64,000 nt of DNA from Laribacter hongkongensis DSM 14985 (GTDB lineage: Bacteria > Pseudomonadota > Gammaproteobacteria > Burkholderiales > Aquaspirillaceae), in NCBI RefSeq assembly GCF_000423285.1, contig NZ_AUHR01000001.1:238498-302497 (forward strand), written 5' to 3'. Under the pieces are notes generated by a model. That model was not told where the DNA came from. It was given only the letters and a program-made list of their open reading frames with translations, and ran no database searches. Below are positions 1-9,884 of this stretch, piece after piece. Both the position numbers and the translations under genes were made by a program. Each line of letters opens with the position of its first letter. Positions within the stretch are counted from its first letter, which is position 1.

Positions 1-120
1 AATTGACGGGTATCAGCCATGCCAACGCCCTGAAAGATCTGCCGAACCCGAAAAATAGACACTGCAGCCGTTTATTTCAAGAAATAACCCTGATCCAGTC
101 ATTTTGAACGTGAAACAAGG

Positions 121-552
121 CTATTCCGCATAAAATGCGGTTGCGTCCTGTACAACCTGGTCCAGCAGATCCGCCAGCCGTTCGTGTTGGCCATCCGGTG
201 GAACAAGATTGTGGCGTGCAAGGATGACATCCGCAAAATAACCGGCACTGTTGTAGCTCACCCAGACCTGCCCGGCATCGTCCTGCCACACCAGCATTTT
301 CATCGGCAGGTCGATGGCCAGGGTCGGTGCGTGCTGCATGGGCCCGGTGCCGCTGGCCGGGTTGCCGAATACCAGCACGGTGCGCGGCAACAGGCTGAGC
401 CCGACGGCCGCTGCGGCGGCGGCATGGTCGATGCGGACAAATTCGCACCAGCCACGTTGCGTCAGCGCAGCGGACAACCGGTCCAGTGTCCGGCCGACAT
501 CCAGCGGACTGGCCACGCTGACCAGTCCGGATACCGGAGGAGAATGCGTCAT
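121..552 (-). CDS. DUF302 domain protein
   Basis: A 143-residue soluble protein of the DUF302 family, whose biochemical role is not settled. The fold is suggested by the N-terminal run (SPLDVGRTLDRLSAALTQRG), the central VFGNP segment and the LPMKMLVW strand typical of the family, near the usual DUF302 length. The start at 552 was chosen because a GAAAGG ribosome-binding site lies just upstream; an in-frame ATG 24 bases earlier is less well placed. It is transcribed away from the sulfate importer and shares its 171-bp intergenic region. No signal peptide is seen. The function is unknown and a link to sulfur metabolism is only positional. Confidence 0.75.
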   Translation of the reverse strand: MTHSPPVSGLVSVASPLDVGRTLDRLSAALTQRGWCEFVRIDHAAAAAAVGLSLLPRTVLVFGNPASGTGPMQHAPTLAIDLPMKMLVWQDDAGQVWVSYNSAGYFADVILARHNLVPPDGQHERLADLLDQVVQDATAFYAE

Positions 553-647
553 GGCATGCCTTTCACGCGGGGACATCCCGCCGGGGTCCAGTATAGAAAG
601 CGGCCTCGCCGGTTCCTGTCGTTTAATTTCCAAAAGATATAAACGAA

Positions 648-677
648 TTAACAATCGGTCTTTATGGATATAAAGAC
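648..677 (+). promoter_or_regulatory. Candidate promoter with operator-like inverted repeat before sbp
   Basis: GTCTTTAT-GGAT-ATAAAGAC at 658-677 is a perfect 8-bp inverted repeat in an AT-rich patch. A possible -35 TTAACA (648-653) sits 17 bp before TAAAGA (671-676), so the repeat would overlap the -10 region. A related GATATAAA-type half lies at about 635. This could be a binding site for a sulfur regulator such as CysB, but the assignment is inference from position. It could serve either or both of the divergent genes. Confidence 0.4.
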
Positions 678-723
678 AATTGGGTAAGCTCCGGGCATTG
701 CCATTCCGCCCGGAGTCCGTGTC

Positions 724-1722
724 ATGCCTGCCACCCTGCGCCGCCTGTTCCTGGCCCTGTCCCTCGCCGGCCTGTCCCTGCCGGCCCTTGCAGATGCCAC
801 CCTGCTCAACGTCAGCTACGACGTGATGCGCGACTTCTACAAGGACTACAACCCGGCGTTCCAGAAGGCCTACAAGGCCCGGACCGGCGAAACGGTTACC
901 CTGCAACAGTCGCACGGCGGCTCGTCCAAGCAGGCCATGAGCGTTGCCAACGGCCTGCAGGCCGACGTGATCACCATGAACCAGGCACCGGACATCGATC
1001 TCCTGGCCGAGCGCGGCGGCCTGCTGCCGGCCACTTGGCAAAAACGCCTGCTGGACAATGCCGCACCGTTTTCCTCGACCATGATTTTCCTCGTCCGCAA
1101 GGGCAACCCGAAGCAGGTCCGCGACTGGAACGACCTGGTGAAGCCGGGCGTGCAGGTGATCATTCCCAATCCGAAGATCACCGGCAACGGCCGTTACACC
1201 TATCTTGCCGCCTGGGGCCAGGCGCAGCAGGCCGGCGGTGAACCGGCCGCACGCGCCTACGTACAGAAGCTGTTTGCCAACGTGCCGGTGCTGGATGCCG
1301 GCGGCCGGGCCGCCACCACCACCTTCATGCAGCGCCAGATCGGTGACGTGCTGGTGACGTTCGAGAACGAGGCGGAAATGGTGGCACGCGAATTCGGCCG
1401 CGGCAGCTTTGACGTGGTCTATCCGAAAGTGTCGATCCTTGCCGAAAGCCCGGTGTCGGTGGTCGACAAGGTGGTCGACAAGAAGGGCACCCGCAAGGAG
1501 GCCGAAGCCTACCTGCAATACCTGTGGAGCCCGGAAGGCCAGACCATCGCCGCGCAGAACTACCTGCGTCCGCGCGACAAGGCCGTGCTGGCGAAGTTCA
1601 GCAGCCAGTTCCCGCCGATCAGGACCTTTACCGTTGAAGAAACCTTCGGCAGCTGGAAGAAGGCCATGGACGTCCACTTCAAGGACGGCGGCACCTTCGA
1701 CCAGATCTACGCCAAGCGCTAG
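724..1722 (+). CDS. sbp: Sulfate-binding periplasmic protein
   Basis: Periplasmic receptor that binds sulfate (or thiosulfate) and delivers it to the CysTWA importer. It has 332 residues, close to the family's usual 330. A signal peptide spans about residues 1-22, with a hydrophobic core and an Ala-Leu-Ala cleavage site. The mature protein opens with LLNVSYDVMRDFYKDYN, the signature of the sulfate-binding family, followed by a conserved SHGGSSKQA segment that in relatives contacts the anion. It is the first gene of a four-gene operon; cysT starts 12 bp after its stop. Sbp and CysP cannot be separated from sequence alone. Confidence 0.94.
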   Translation: MPATLRRLFLALSLAGLSLPALADATLLNVSYDVMRDFYKDYNPAFQKAYKARTGETVTLQQSHGGSSKQAMSVANGLQADVITMNQAPDIDLLAERGGLLPATWQKRLLDNAAPFSSTMIFLVRKGNPKQVRDWNDLVKPGVQVIIPNPKITGNGRYTYLAAWGQAQQAGGEPAARAYVQKLFANVPVLDAGGRAATTTFMQRQIGDVLVTFENEAEMVAREFGRGSFDVVYPKVSILAESPVSVVDKVVDKKGTRKEAEAYLQYLWSPEGQTIAAQNYLRPRDKAVLAKFSSQFPPIRTFTVEETFGSWKKAMDVHFKDGGTFDQIYAKR

Positions 1723-1734
1723 GCAGGAATCAGC

Positions 1735-2565
1735 ATGGCATTCGCGCGCCACTCCGTGCTGCCGGGCTTTGGCCTGGGGCTGGGCTACGGCCTCTTCTGG
1801 CTGTCCCTGATCGTGCTGCTGCCGCTGGCCGCCCTGGTGATGAAGCTGGGCGCCCTCGGCTGGGCCGGCTTCGCCGCCGCCGTGTTCAACCCGCGAGTCC
1901 TGTCCGCCCTGGGCCTCTCGTTCGGCGCTTCGGCGCTGGCGGCCCTCATCAACGCGGTCATGGGCTTTCTGGTGGCCTGGGTGCTGGTGCGCTACCCGTT
2001 CCCGGGCAAGCGGCTGGTGGATGCGCTGGTAGACCTGCCCTTTGCCCTGCCCACCGCAGTGGCCGGCATTGCGCTGGCCACGCTGTACGCGCCCAACGGC
2101 TGGTTCGGCCAGTGGCTCGAACCCCTGGGCATCAAGGTGGCCTTCACCCCGCTGGGCATCCTGGTGGCGCTGACCTTCGTCAGCCTGCCCTTTGTGGTGC
2201 GCACGGTGCAGCCGGTGCTGGAAGACCTCGAAACCGAACTGGAAGAAGCCGCCTCCAGCCTCGGCGCCAGCCGCTGGCAGATTTTCCGCCACGTGCTGTT
2301 TCCGGCGCTGACACCGGCACTGCTGACCGGCGCCACCCTGGCATTTGCCCGCGCCAGCGGTGAATTCGGCTCGGTGATCTTCATTGCCGGCAACCTGCCG
2401 ATGGTGTCGGAGATTGCCCCGCTGCTGATCATCGGCAAGCTCGAGCAATACGACTACCTCGGCGCGACGGCCATTGCCGTGGCGATGCTGGTGATCGCCT
2501 TCGTCCTGCTTTTCGTCATCAACGGCATCCAGTGGTGGGCCAACCGCCGCCACGGTGTGCGCTAG
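1735..2565 (+). CDS. cysT: Sulfate ABC transporter permease CysT
   Basis: Inner-membrane permease of the sulfate/thiosulfate importer, 276 residues with about six hydrophobic segments. The cytoplasmic EAA loop ([20 protein letters not shown], about residues 165-185) that docks onto the CysA ATPase is clear. Length and order (sbp-cysT-cysW-cysA) match the standard operon. The stop is followed immediately by the ribosome-binding site of cysW. Also called cysU in E. coli. Confidence 0.93.
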   Translation: MAFARHSVLPGFGLGLGYGLFWLSLIVLLPLAALVMKLGALGWAGFAAAVFNPRVLSALGLSFGASALAALINAVMGFLVAWVLVRYPFPGKRLVDALVDLPFALPTAVAGIALATLYAPNGWFGQWLEPLGIKVAFTPLGILVALTFVSLPFVVRTVQPVLEDLETELEEAASSLGASRWQIFRHVLFPALTPALLTGATLAFARASGEFGSVIFIAGNLPMVSEIAPLLIIGKLEQYDYLGATAIAVAMLVIAFVLLFVINGIQWWANRRHGVR

Positions 2566-2578
2566 GGAGGCCCCGTCC

Positions 2579-3487
2579 ATGGCTCTTGCTGCCCACGACC
2601 GGCGTTCGGCCGCCACCACAGAATCACGGCCGGTACGCTGGCTGCTGACCGCCATCGCCCTGGCGTTCCTGACCCTGTTCCTGCTGGTCCCGCTGGTCTC
2701 GGTGTTCTGGGAGGCGTTTTCCAAGGGCTGGGAGCTGTTCGCCGCCGCCCTGACCGAGCCGGAGGCCGTCAGCGCCATCCGGCTAACCCTGCTGACCGCC
2801 GCCATTTCGGTACCGCTGAACGTGGTGTTCGGCGTGGCGATGGCGTGGGCGATCGCCCGCTTCGAGTTTCCCGGCAAGAGCCTGCTGACCACGCTGATCG
2901 ACCTGCCGTTTTCGGTCAGCCCGGTGGTGGCCGGCCTGATGTACATGCTGCTGTTCGGCAGCGCCGGCTGGCTCGGCCCGTGGCTGGCCGACCACGACAT
3001 CAAGGTGATGTTTGCCGTGCCGGGCATCGTGCTGGCCACCGTGTTCGTCACCTTCCCGTTTGTCGCCCGCGAACTGATCCCGCTGATGCAGGCGCAGGGC
3101 GCCGACGAGGAACAGGCCGCCATCGTGCTGGGTGCCTCGGGCTGGCAGACCTTCTGGAAGGTGACGCTGCCCAACATCAAGTGGGGCCTGCTCTACGGCG
3201 TCATCCTCACCAATGCGCGGGCGATGGGCGAGTTCGGTGCGGTCAGCGTGGTGTCCGGCCACATCCGCGGCGAAACCAACACCATCCCGCTGCACGTGGA
3301 AATCCTTTACAACGAATACAACTTCGTCGGTGCCTTTGCCTGCGCGGCCATCCTTGCCCTGCTGGCGCTGGTGACGCTGGTGCTGAAAACCCTCGTCGAA
3401 TGGCGCGCCAGCCGCGAACACGCTGCCGGCCGCGACGTACCGCTCGAAGCCCGCGCCCGGCTGGCTGTCAGCGCACCGACTCCCTGA
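2579..3487 (+). CDS. cysW: Sulfate ABC transporter permease CysW
   Basis: Second permease subunit of the sulfate importer, 302 residues with about six transmembrane segments and an EAA-type loop ([19 protein letters not shown]). The start at 2579 was preferred over an upstream in-frame ATG at 2555 because GGGAGG (2565-2570), overlapping the cysT stop, is a well-spaced ribosome-binding site for it. A soluble, charged N-terminus of about 25 residues precedes the first membrane segment. It pairs with CysT to form the pore. Confidence 0.93.
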   Translation: MALAAHDRRSAATTESRPVRWLLTAIALAFLTLFLLVPLVSVFWEAFSKGWELFAAALTEPEAVSAIRLTLLTAAISVPLNVVFGVAMAWAIARFEFPGKSLLTTLIDLPFSVSPVVAGLMYMLLFGSAGWLGPWLADHDIKVMFAVPGIVLATVFVTFPFVARELIPLMQAQGADEEQAAIVLGASGWQTFWKVTLPNIKWGLLYGVILTNARAMGEFGAVSVVSGHIRGETNTIPLHVEILYNEYNFVGAFACAAILALLALVTLVLKTLVEWRASREHAAGRDVPLEARARLAVSAPTP

Positions 3488-3501
3488 CAGGATGGACGTC
3501 C

Positions 3502-4569
3502 ATGAGTATCGATATCCGCCATATCCGCAAGACCTTCGGTGATTTTGTCGCGTTGGACGATGTCAGCCTCGACATCGGTTCGGGCGAGCTGCTGGCCCTG
3601 CTCGGCCCGTCGGGCTGCGGCAAGACCACGCTGCTGCGCATCATCGCCGGGCTGGAAGTGCCCGACAGCGGCCAGATCCTGTTTCACGGCGAAGACGCCA
3701 CCGACCGCCATGTGCGCGAACGCCAGGTCGGTTTCGTGTTCCAGCATTACGCCCTCTTCCGCCACATGACGGTGTTCGACAACGTGGCCTTCGGCCTGAA
3801 CGTGCGCCCGCGCGCCAGCCGGCCGCCGAAAGAGGCGATCCGCGACAAGGTGATGCAGCTTTTGAAGCTGGTGCAGCTCGACTGGCTGGCTGACGCGTAC
3901 CCGAGCCAGTTGTCGGGCGGCCAGCGCCAGCGCATTGCCCTGGCGCGCTCGCTGGCGGTGGAGCCGAAGGTGCTGCTGCTCGACGAGCCGTTCGGGGCGC
4001 TGGACGCCAAGGTGCGCAAGGAACTGCGCCGCTGGCTGCGCCACCTGCACGACGAAATGCACATCACCAGCGTGTTCGTCACCCACGACCAGGAAGAGGC
4101 GCTGGAAGTGTCCGACCGGGTGGTGGTGATGAACCACGGTGCCATCGAGCAGGTCGGTGCCCCGGCGCAGATCTACGATGCGCCGGCCAGTCCGTTCGTG
4201 ACCCAGTTCCTCGGTGACGTCAACCTGTTCCACGGGCGGATCGAAGCCGGTGGCGTGGCGATCGGCGACTACCGGCACCGGCTGGAAACCCCGGCCGCGC
4301 AATCCGGAGGCGCAGCACGGATCTACGTGCGACCGCACGACCTCGCGCTGTCGCGCGAGGCCGGCGAGGCGCTGGCACGCGGAGTGGTCGAGCACATCCA
4401 CGCCGTCGGGCCGGTGGTGCGAATAGAGGTACGCGCCGACGACGACCGCCTGATCGACGCGGCGCTGTCACGCGAAGAATACCGCCAGCTCGGCCTGCTG
4501 CCGGGTGATGCAGTGTGGGTACGACCGAAGAAACTGTCGGTGTTTGTCGACGAGGGCGCCAACATCTGA
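3502..4569 (+). CDS. cysA: Sulfate/thiosulfate import ATPase CysA
   Basis: ATPase that powers sulfate import, 355 residues. Visible motifs are Walker [10 protein letters not shown] (about residues 36-44), the Q-loop region [16 protein letters not shown], the signature LSGGQRQR, Walker [12 protein letters not shown] and the switch histidine in [12 protein letters not shown]-terminal domain of about 115 residues follows, as in CysA-type ATPases. It starts 14 bp after cysW and closes the operon. A short GGCACC/GGTGCC hairpin lies after the stop, without a clear U-tract. Confidence 0.95.
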   Translation: MSIDIRHIRKTFGDFVALDDVSLDIGSGELLALLGPSGCGKTTLLRIIAGLEVPDSGQILFHGEDATDRHVRERQVGFVFQHYALFRHMTVFDNVAFGLNVRPRASRPPKEAIRDKVMQLLKLVQLDWLADAYPSQLSGGQRQRIALARSLAVEPKVLLLDEPFGALDAKVRKELRRWLRHLHDEMHITSVFVTHDQEEALEVSDRVVVMNHGAIEQVGAPAQIYDAPASPFVTQFLGDVNLFHGRIEAGGVAIGDYRHRLETPAAQSGGAARIYVRPHDLALSREAGEALARGVVEHIHAVGPVVRIEVRADDDRLIDAALSREEYRQLGLLPGDAVWVRPKKLSVFVDEGANI

Positions 4570-4669
4570 CCTGCGGACGGGCACCGGATGGTGCCTTCCG
4601 GCCGGCAAGGCTGGCATGACACGCGGCCCTGACTATGCTTTGCGCATACCCCAGCTGCCGGAGACCGTC

Positions 4670-6271
4670 ATGCCCCGTCCTGCCTTGCGCCTGAGTACCC
4701 GCCTGAGCATTTTCATCGGCACCTGCCTGGTCCTGCTGGGCATTCTGGCCGGCGTGGCCGTCCAGCAGTTGCAGGTGATCCGTCACCACATCCGGCTGGC
4801 CCAGACAGTCACCACACCCCTGATGGGTACCCTGGCGGAGTCCCGCTACCAGCTGGTACAGGTACAGCAGTTCCTGACCGATGCCGCGCTGACCGGTAAT
4901 CCGGATTCGCTCACCGAGGCGCGCGAGGCGCAGGCTCAGGCGCTCAAAAGCCTCGACCTGCTGGCCAAGCTGGCACCGGCTCTGGCTGGCGAAGCCCGCA
5001 GCCTCAAGGCTTCTGCCGCCACCACGCTGGCCCAGGGCGAACGCATGCTGCCCGCGTATGAACAGGGCCGGGCAGAGGGCAATGCGCTGATGGACGAATT
5101 TGACCGTCAGGTCACCCGCTCGGACGAGCAGCTCTCGGCCCTCAGTGCCCACCTCGACACCGAAACGTCTGCCGAAGCCGCCAGCCTGCAAGCCAGCCTG
5201 TGGCAGGCCAGCCTGTGGATTGCCGGTTGTGCCGGGCTGACTGCCCTGCTGCTGCTGCTGGCGGCCCGCTGGCTGTACCGCAGCATGTTCCAGCAGCTGG
5301 GCGGCGAACCCCGCGATGCACGCCAGCTGACCCACCAGCTGGCCGAAGGCAACCTGTCGCGCTCCATCCAACCGCAGGCCGGCACCGAGCACAGCCTGAT
5401 CGGCGAGCTGGCACGGCTGCAACAGCAATGGCACGCGGTCGTCAGCCAGATGAGCACCTGCAGCACCGGCCTGGGCCAGGTGTCCTGCGAAATCGCCCGG
5501 CTGGCCAGCGGTCTTGACAGCAGCAGCGCCCGGCAGCAAACGGCCACCGAGCAGATCACTGCCGACACCGAGCAGCTGGCGGGTGCCATCGACACCATGC
5601 ATGCCGCAGCCCTGCGGGCCGACCAGAGCCGGCAGCAGACCCAGGCCGGCGAGCAGGTCATCCTGCAGGTCGTGGAGGAAATCCGCGAATCAGCCGGTGC
5701 CGTCAAGAAGGCTGCCCACTGGATCAGTGCCCTCGACGAGCGGATTTCACAGGTCAACCAGATCGTGCAGATGATCAGCGAAGTGACCGAGCAGACCAAT
5801 CTGCTGGCGCTGAATGCCGCCATTGAAGCGGCCCGCGCCGGGGAGCAGGGACGGGGCTTTGCCGTGGTGGCCGACGAAGTCCGGAAACTGGCCGACCGCA
5901 CCCGCCAGTCCACCGAATCGATCACCCGGTTCATGACCGAAATCCGCGCCACGGCAACCAGTGCCGGCGAGGACTTCCGCCAGAATGCCACCCAGGCAGA
6001 AGGCAGCGCCGGGCTGGCCGACCGGGCGCTGCTGACCATGAAGCAGATCAGCGCCAGCGCCGAGGTGGCGCGACAGGACATCGCCGCCATCGTCGAACAG
6101 CTGGGGCATGCCCGCGAGGGCACCCGGCGCATGGCCGAACAGGCCGCTCATGTCGCGCAGCTGGCCCGCGACAACCACGGCGCCACCCGGCAGCTCGCCG
6201 ACGGCATGCAGGGGCTCGACGCCATGTCGGCGCAGCTGGTGGATTCGGTTGCCTATTTCCGGCTGGGCTGA
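4670..6271 (+). CDS. Methyl-accepting chemotaxis protein
   Basis: Transmembrane chemoreceptor of 533 residues that would signal to CheA/CheW. A first membrane segment (about 10-32) and a second (about 180-202) flank a small helical periplasmic sensor of about 145 residues, and a short HAMP-like linker follows. The cytoplasmic part carries the hairpin tip [20 protein letters not shown] and the run [18 protein letters not shown], diagnostic of receptors. No C-terminal CheR-binding pentapeptide is visible. The start at 4670 follows a CGGAG ribosome-binding site. The ligand is unknown. It appears to be a single-gene unit, convergent with the endonuclease gene. Confidence 0.9.
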   Translation: MPRPALRLSTRLSIFIGTCLVLLGILAGVAVQQLQVIRHHIRLAQTVTTPLMGTLAESRYQLVQVQQFLTDAALTGNPDSLTEAREAQAQALKSLDLLAKLAPALAGEARSLKASAATTLAQGERMLPAYEQGRAEGNALMDEFDRQVTRSDEQLSALSAHLDTETSAEAASLQASLWQASLWIAGCAGLTALLLLLAARWLYRSMFQQLGGEPRDARQLTHQLAEGNLSRSIQPQAGTEHSLIGELARLQQQWHAVVSQMSTCSTGLGQVSCEIARLASGLDSSSARQQTATEQITADTEQLAGAIDTMHAAALRADQSRQQTQAGEQVILQVVEEIRESAGAVKKAAHWISALDERISQVNQIVQMISEVTEQTNLLALNAAIEAARAGEQGRGFAVVADEVRKLADRTRQSTESITRFMTEIRATATSAGEDFRQNATQAEGSAGLADRALLTMKQISASAEVARQDIAAIVEQLGHAREGTRRMAEQAAHVAQLARDNHGATRQLADGMQGLDAMSAQLVDSVAYFRLG

Positions 6272-6281
6272 TGCCGTCTGC

Positions 6282-7139
6282 TCAGCCGCACACGGCAGCC
6301 AGTTTCGCCGGATCGGTCACAAAACCGTTGCCGCTGCCCTGGATGGCCTCGATGCGCCGGTTGCGCTCGGTTTCCCAGCCATCAACCGGATATTCTCGGC
6401 TCCAGGCGCAGAACAGCTGCCGGTCCTGGGCGGACATGCGCAGGCCGTAGCGTTCGTGCATGTAGAACTGGATGCGTGCCACGCGGCCACGAACCTCCTC
6501 GCGCGGCTGCACCCGCTTCATGCCGAAATCGACCACCGTCCGGCACTGGCCGTATACCGGTTCGGGCTGCCGGCTCCAGGCGCTGAACGGATAGTTGCTG
6601 CGGTCGCCGTTCACTTCACCGACGGCCGGCACCAGGTTGACCAGATCGCCTTCGGCCATGCGGAACACCGGGTCGCTGGCGGCGCAGTTCTTGCGCCCGC
6701 CGTCCTGCCAGCACTGGCGCTGGTGGCCCAGCGTCCATGCCGGCACGACGTGTTCCCATTCGATGCGGCTGGCACGCTCGGCGTTCTTGCGCGGTACGAA
6801 GCCACAACTGGCCCAGTCCACATCCTTGCCCTGATAGCGGCAACCGCAATAAAAATCCTCCTCCAGCCCGCGGAACACCCGCGGCAACACCTTCTTGGCA
6901 TTGGTGAAATCCCGCTGCCCCACCGCCCGGGTACCGGAGACCAGTTCAACGACCTCCGGGTCAGCAGCCGGTGCCGTTGCCGGCTGCGCGGAGGCCTGCG
7001 CCAGGTTTTTCAGCTCCTTGACCACGGCCTGCTGGCCGGCCTTGAGCGCGGCGTCTGCCAGATCCTGCGTGGCCTGTTCGGAACACGCTCCCAATCCCAG
7101 CACCAGACCTGCGATGCTGCCCAATTGCCACCACTTCAT
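6282..7139 (-). CDS. endA: Endonuclease I family periplasmic nuclease, lipoprotein-like
   Basis: DNase of the endonuclease I (EndA/Vvn/NucM) family, 285 residues. The N-terminus has a hydrophobic stretch ending in LGAC, a lipobox, so it may be a lipoprotein rather than freely periplasmic. Family motifs are clear: a Cys-rich YCGCRYQ segment, EWEHVVPAW with the catalytic histidine, and a downstream LVNLVPAVGEVNGDRSNY that supplies the metal-binding Asn. About 80 residues of extra, helix-prone sequence precede the nuclease domain. Likely roles are degradation of foreign or extracellular DNA. It is convergent with the chemoreceptor, 10 bp away. Confidence 0.85.
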   Translation of the reverse strand: MKWWQLGSIAGLVLGLGACSEQATQDLADAALKAGQQAVVKELKNLAQASAQPATAPAADPEVVELVSGTRAVGQRDFTNAKKVLPRVFRGLEEDFYCGCRYQGKDVDWASCGFVPRKNAERASRIEWEHVVPAWTLGHQRQCWQDGGRKNCAASDPVFRMAEGDLVNLVPAVGEVNGDRSNYPFSAWSRQPEPVYGQCRTVVDFGMKRVQPREEVRGRVARIQFYMHERYGLRMSAQDRQLFCAWSREYPVDGWETERNRRIEAIQGSGNGFVTDPAKLAAVCG

Positions 7140-7241
7140 GCTGCCATCACTTCCTTGCGCGCCGGCCCACGGCCGGCGGTCTGCTTCATTTCACGTCGGC
7201 CAGCCGGCATCCGGCTCTTGCGGCCGGCACCAGGCTGTCTG

Positions 7242-7676
7242 TCACGCCAGGCCTTGTGGCGCCGGCGGGTTGGTGCCCAGCACTTCCCGCAGGGCTGCGG
7301 CCAGGTCCGGCCGGCCATGGGCCACGCCGTCGCGGGCCCGCGCTGCCCAGACCGGCGCCGGAAAATGCGCGTCGTCGGCAAAACGCGGGATCACGTGCCA
7401 GTGCAGGTGCGGTACCACGTTACCAAGGCTGGCCAGATTGATCTTGTCGGGTGCCAGCACCGTGCGCAGGGCCGCTTCGGTACGGAACACCCAGTCCATC
7501 AGGTAGGCCCGGTCGGCGGCGGACAGATCGGTCATTTCGCGTACGTGTCCGCGCCAGATCACGCGGCAGAATGCCGGATAGTCCGGTGTGTCGGTGACCA
7601 GCACCACGCTCAGGCGGGTGTCGGCAAACAGCACCGGAAACGGAGAGGGTGTGCACAGCTCACAGGAATTTGTCAT
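7242..7676 (-). CDS. HIT family protein
   Basis: Small nucleotide-binding hydrolase or transferase of the histidine-triad superfamily, 144 residues. The motif HLHWHVIPRF (about residues 95-104) contains the H-x-H-x-H nucleophile region. The N-terminus CELC may bind a metal, as in some HIT proteins. The exact substrate (such as an aminoacyl-AMP or dinucleoside polyphosphate) cannot be inferred. It stands alone on the minus strand, 139 bp upstream of, and divergent from, the CNNM-type gene. Confidence 0.88.
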   Translation of the reverse strand: MTNSCELCTPSPFPVLFADTRLSVVLVTDTPDYPAFCRVIWRGHVREMTDLSAADRAYLMDWVFRTEAALRTVLAPDKINLASLGNVVPHLHWHVIPRFADDAHFPAPVWAARARDGVAHGRPDLAAALREVLGTNPPAPQGLA

Positions 7677-7815
7677 GCTTTTGTTCGGAAACCGGTCAGG
7701 TTTTTCAGCTTCGGACCGGGCATTTTACGCCAGCCCATGCGGCTGGTACGGGCTCACGGTGTATGCTGGTGGCCTCGTCCGGCAGCAAAAACCGGACACT
7801 ACTGACGGATACTGT

Positions 7816-9147
7816 ATGAGTTTTGCACAGCAACTGGGGCTGATCCTGCTGCTGATCGCCGCCAGCATGTTCTTCTCGATTTCGGAAATCGCCCTGGCCG
7901 CCGCCCGCAAGATGCGCCTGCGCCAGTGGGCCGACGAAGGCCATGTCAACGCCCGGCGGGTGCTGGCCTTGCAGGCCGAGCCGGGACATTTTTTCACCGT
8001 GGTGCAGATCGGCGTCAACGCCGTGGCCATCCTCGGCGGCATCGTCGGCGAGTCGGCCTTTACCCCGTACTATTCCGGCCTGATCGGGCTGGTCTACACC
8101 GGCCCGGAGCTGGCCACCATCAGCTTTGTCTGTTCGTTCGTGACCGTAACGGCGTTGTTCATCCTGATCGCCGACCTCGTACCCAAGCGGCTGGGGCTGC
8201 TGTTTCCGGAAGCCATTGCCGTGCGGGTGGTCCGGCCGATGCTGGTGTGCGTGACGCTGTGCCGGCCGCTGGTATGGTTTTTCAGCGGGCTGGCCGACGC
8301 GATCTTCCGCCTGCTGAAGATCCCCACCCGGCATGAGGACGCCATCACGTCCGAAGACATCGCGGCCGTGGTGGCAGCCGGTGCCGAAGCCGGTGTGCTG
8401 GCCGCCGGCGAGCACCAGCTGATCGAGAACGTGTTCGAACTGGAAAGCCGCACGGTGGCTTCGTCGATGACCGTACGCGAGAGCATCGTCTGGCTGCCGC
8501 TGAATGCCGACAGCGAACAGGTACGGCAGACGGTGGCCGCCAACGCCCACAGCAAGTATCTGGTCAGCGATGGTGAAATCGACCGGGTGGTCGGCTATGT
8601 CGACAGCAAGGACCTGCTGGTACGCATGCTCAACGGCCAGTCGATCTCGCTCAAGACCGAGCCGATGCTGCGGCAGGTGCTGCTGATTCCGGACACGCTG
8701 ACGCTGTCGGAAATCCTGGCCCGCTTCAAGAGCGCCCGCGAGGACTTCGCCGTCATCCTCAACGAGTACGCGCTGGTAGTGGGCGTGATCACCCTCAACG
8801 ACGTGATGAGCACGGTGATGGGTGACCTGATCAGCGCCGGCGAGGAAGAACAGATCGTGCAGCGCGACGAGCATTCGTGGCTGGTGGACGGCGTGACGCC
8901 GATCGACGACGTGATGCGGGCACTGGCGATCGACCAGTTTCCGGACGACGAGCATTACGAAACCATCGCCGGCTTCATGATGTACATGCTGCGCAAGATT
9001 CCCAAGCGCACCGACTGCGTCAAGTTTGCCGGCTACAACTTTGAAGTGGTCGACATCGACAGCCACCGCATCGACCAGTTGCTGGTGACACGCCTGCCCG
9101 GTCCGGAAACCGGCAACGACACGACCGGCAGCGGAGAGACAGCATGA
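7816..9147 (+). CDS. CNNM/CorC-type membrane protein (DUF21-CBS-CorC_HlyC)
   Basis: Inner-membrane protein of 443 residues in the hemolysin-C/CorC-like group, linked in relatives to Mg2+ or Co2+ efflux. A DUF21 membrane domain covers about residues 1-180, with an ISEIALAAARK segment after the first helix. Two CBS motifs follow (about 205-330), and a C-terminal transporter-associated domain ends in CVKFAGYNFEVVDIDSHRIDQL. It overlaps the next gene by 4 bp (ATGA), so the two are probably co-translated. The old name hemolysin does not imply lytic activity. Confidence 0.88.
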   Translation: MSFAQQLGLILLLIAASMFFSISEIALAAARKMRLRQWADEGHVNARRVLALQAEPGHFFTVVQIGVNAVAILGGIVGESAFTPYYSGLIGLVYTGPELATISFVCSFVTVTALFILIADLVPKRLGLLFPEAIAVRVVRPMLVCVTLCRPLVWFFSGLADAIFRLLKIPTRHEDAITSEDIAAVVAAGAEAGVLAAGEHQLIENVFELESRTVASSMTVRESIVWLPLNADSEQVRQTVAANAHSKYLVSDGEIDRVVGYVDSKDLLVRMLNGQSISLKTEPMLRQVLLIPDTLTLSEILARFKSAREDFAVILNEYALVVGVITLNDVMSTVMGDLISAGEEEQIVQRDEHSWLVDGVTPIDDVMRALAIDQFPDDEHYETIAGFMMYMLRKIPKRTDCVKFAGYNFEVVDIDSHRIDQLLVTRLPGPETGNDTTGSGETA

Positions 9148-9827
9148 GGGAACGACTCGCGGCCAGCCGCATCCTGCTGGTCGACCGGCTGCCGCCGGCC
9201 CGCGCCATCCTGACCGGCATCCTGACCCGGCTCGGCATTCCGGCCACCAGCATCCACCACGCCGAGCACGGGCAGAGCGCACTGGCGCAGCTGGCCGAGC
9301 AACCGGCAGACATCGTCATCAGCGCGCTGGATTTTGCGCCGGTCAGCGGGCTGGAACTCTTGGCACGCATCCGCCAGGGCGAGAGTGCGGCCCCGGCCAA
9401 CCAGCCGGTGCTGGTCGTCACCGCCGACGGCACGCCGGAACACCGGCTGGCAGCGGCCCGGCTGGCAGTGGACGGCGTGATCGCCAAACCGCCGCACCCG
9501 CTCCAGGTCGAGCGCAGCATCATCCGCCTGCTGGCCACGCGCCGGCCGGCCGAACCGGCCTGCTGCCAGGTGGTCAGGCTGCCGGCAGCGCTGCCGGCCG
9601 GGCTCTCGCTCACCCGACCGGTACTGGCCATGGCACCGGGTCAGCTGCTGACGGCAGACCTGTGCAGCCACTCGGGTAACCTGCTGCTGCCGCGCGGCAG
9701 CATCCTGACCTCCGCCGTGATCAGCGTGCTGTTACAGTATCGCCGGCACTTCGGTGCGGAAACCATTACCGTGTTACGCGCCACACATGCTCAAACACCG
9801 TCACCCGTACCTTCCGGCATACCGTAG
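9144..9827 (+). CDS. Degenerate response-regulator receiver protein (pseudo-receiver)
   Basis: A 227-residue two-domain protein. Residues about 8-125 look like a CheY receiver: RILLVDRLPPARAIL, DIVISALDFAPVSGLELL, VLVVTADGT and IAKPPHP give the beta-1 acidic region, the beta-3 site, the switch Thr and the conserved Lys. Counting back from the conserved Gly of the loop, the phospho-acceptor Asp position is Ala, and the second beta-1 acid is Arg, so phosphorylation is unlikely. Residues about 150-220 form a small domain (GQLLTADLCSHSGNLLLPRGS) like that found with HD-GYP proteins. It is a tandem paralogue of the next gene and translationally coupled to the CNNM gene. Confidence 0.75.
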   Translation: MRERLAASRILLVDRLPPARAILTGILTRLGIPATSIHHAEHGQSALAQLAEQPADIVISALDFAPVSGLELLARIRQGESAAPANQPVLVVTADGTPEHRLAAARLAVDGVIAKPPHPLQVERSIIRLLATRRPAEPACCQVVRLPAALPAGLSLTRPVLAMAPGQLLTADLCSHSGNLLLPRGSILTSAVISVLLQYRRHFGAETITVLRATHAQTPSPVPSGIP

Positions 9828-9835
9828 CATCATGG

Positions 9836-9877
9836 CTCCGATCATCACATATGCTGAATGCCATGTGATGACCGGAG
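9836..9877 (+). promoter_or_regulatory. Long hairpin covering the ribosome-binding site of the next gene
   Basis: CTCCGATCATCACAT (9836-9850) pairs with ATGTGATGACCGGAG (9863-9877) at 14 of 15 positions around a 12-base loop. The right arm contains GGAG (9874-9877), the ribosome-binding site for the ATG at 9885, so folding would hide it. No U-tract follows, which argues against a terminator. It may alternatively be a dyad operator read as DNA. Confidence 0.6.
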
Positions 9878-9884
9878 TCATGCC

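Noticed and set aside
121..3180. A 1019-codon open frame antisense to the sulfate operon
   Set aside because: The product is low-complexity Gln/Arg/His/Gly-rich and antisense to conserved genes. Only its last 143 codons (the DUF302 gene) are real.
4570..4600. Terminator after cysA
   Set aside because: The GGCACC/GGTGCC stem is short and has no following U-tract.
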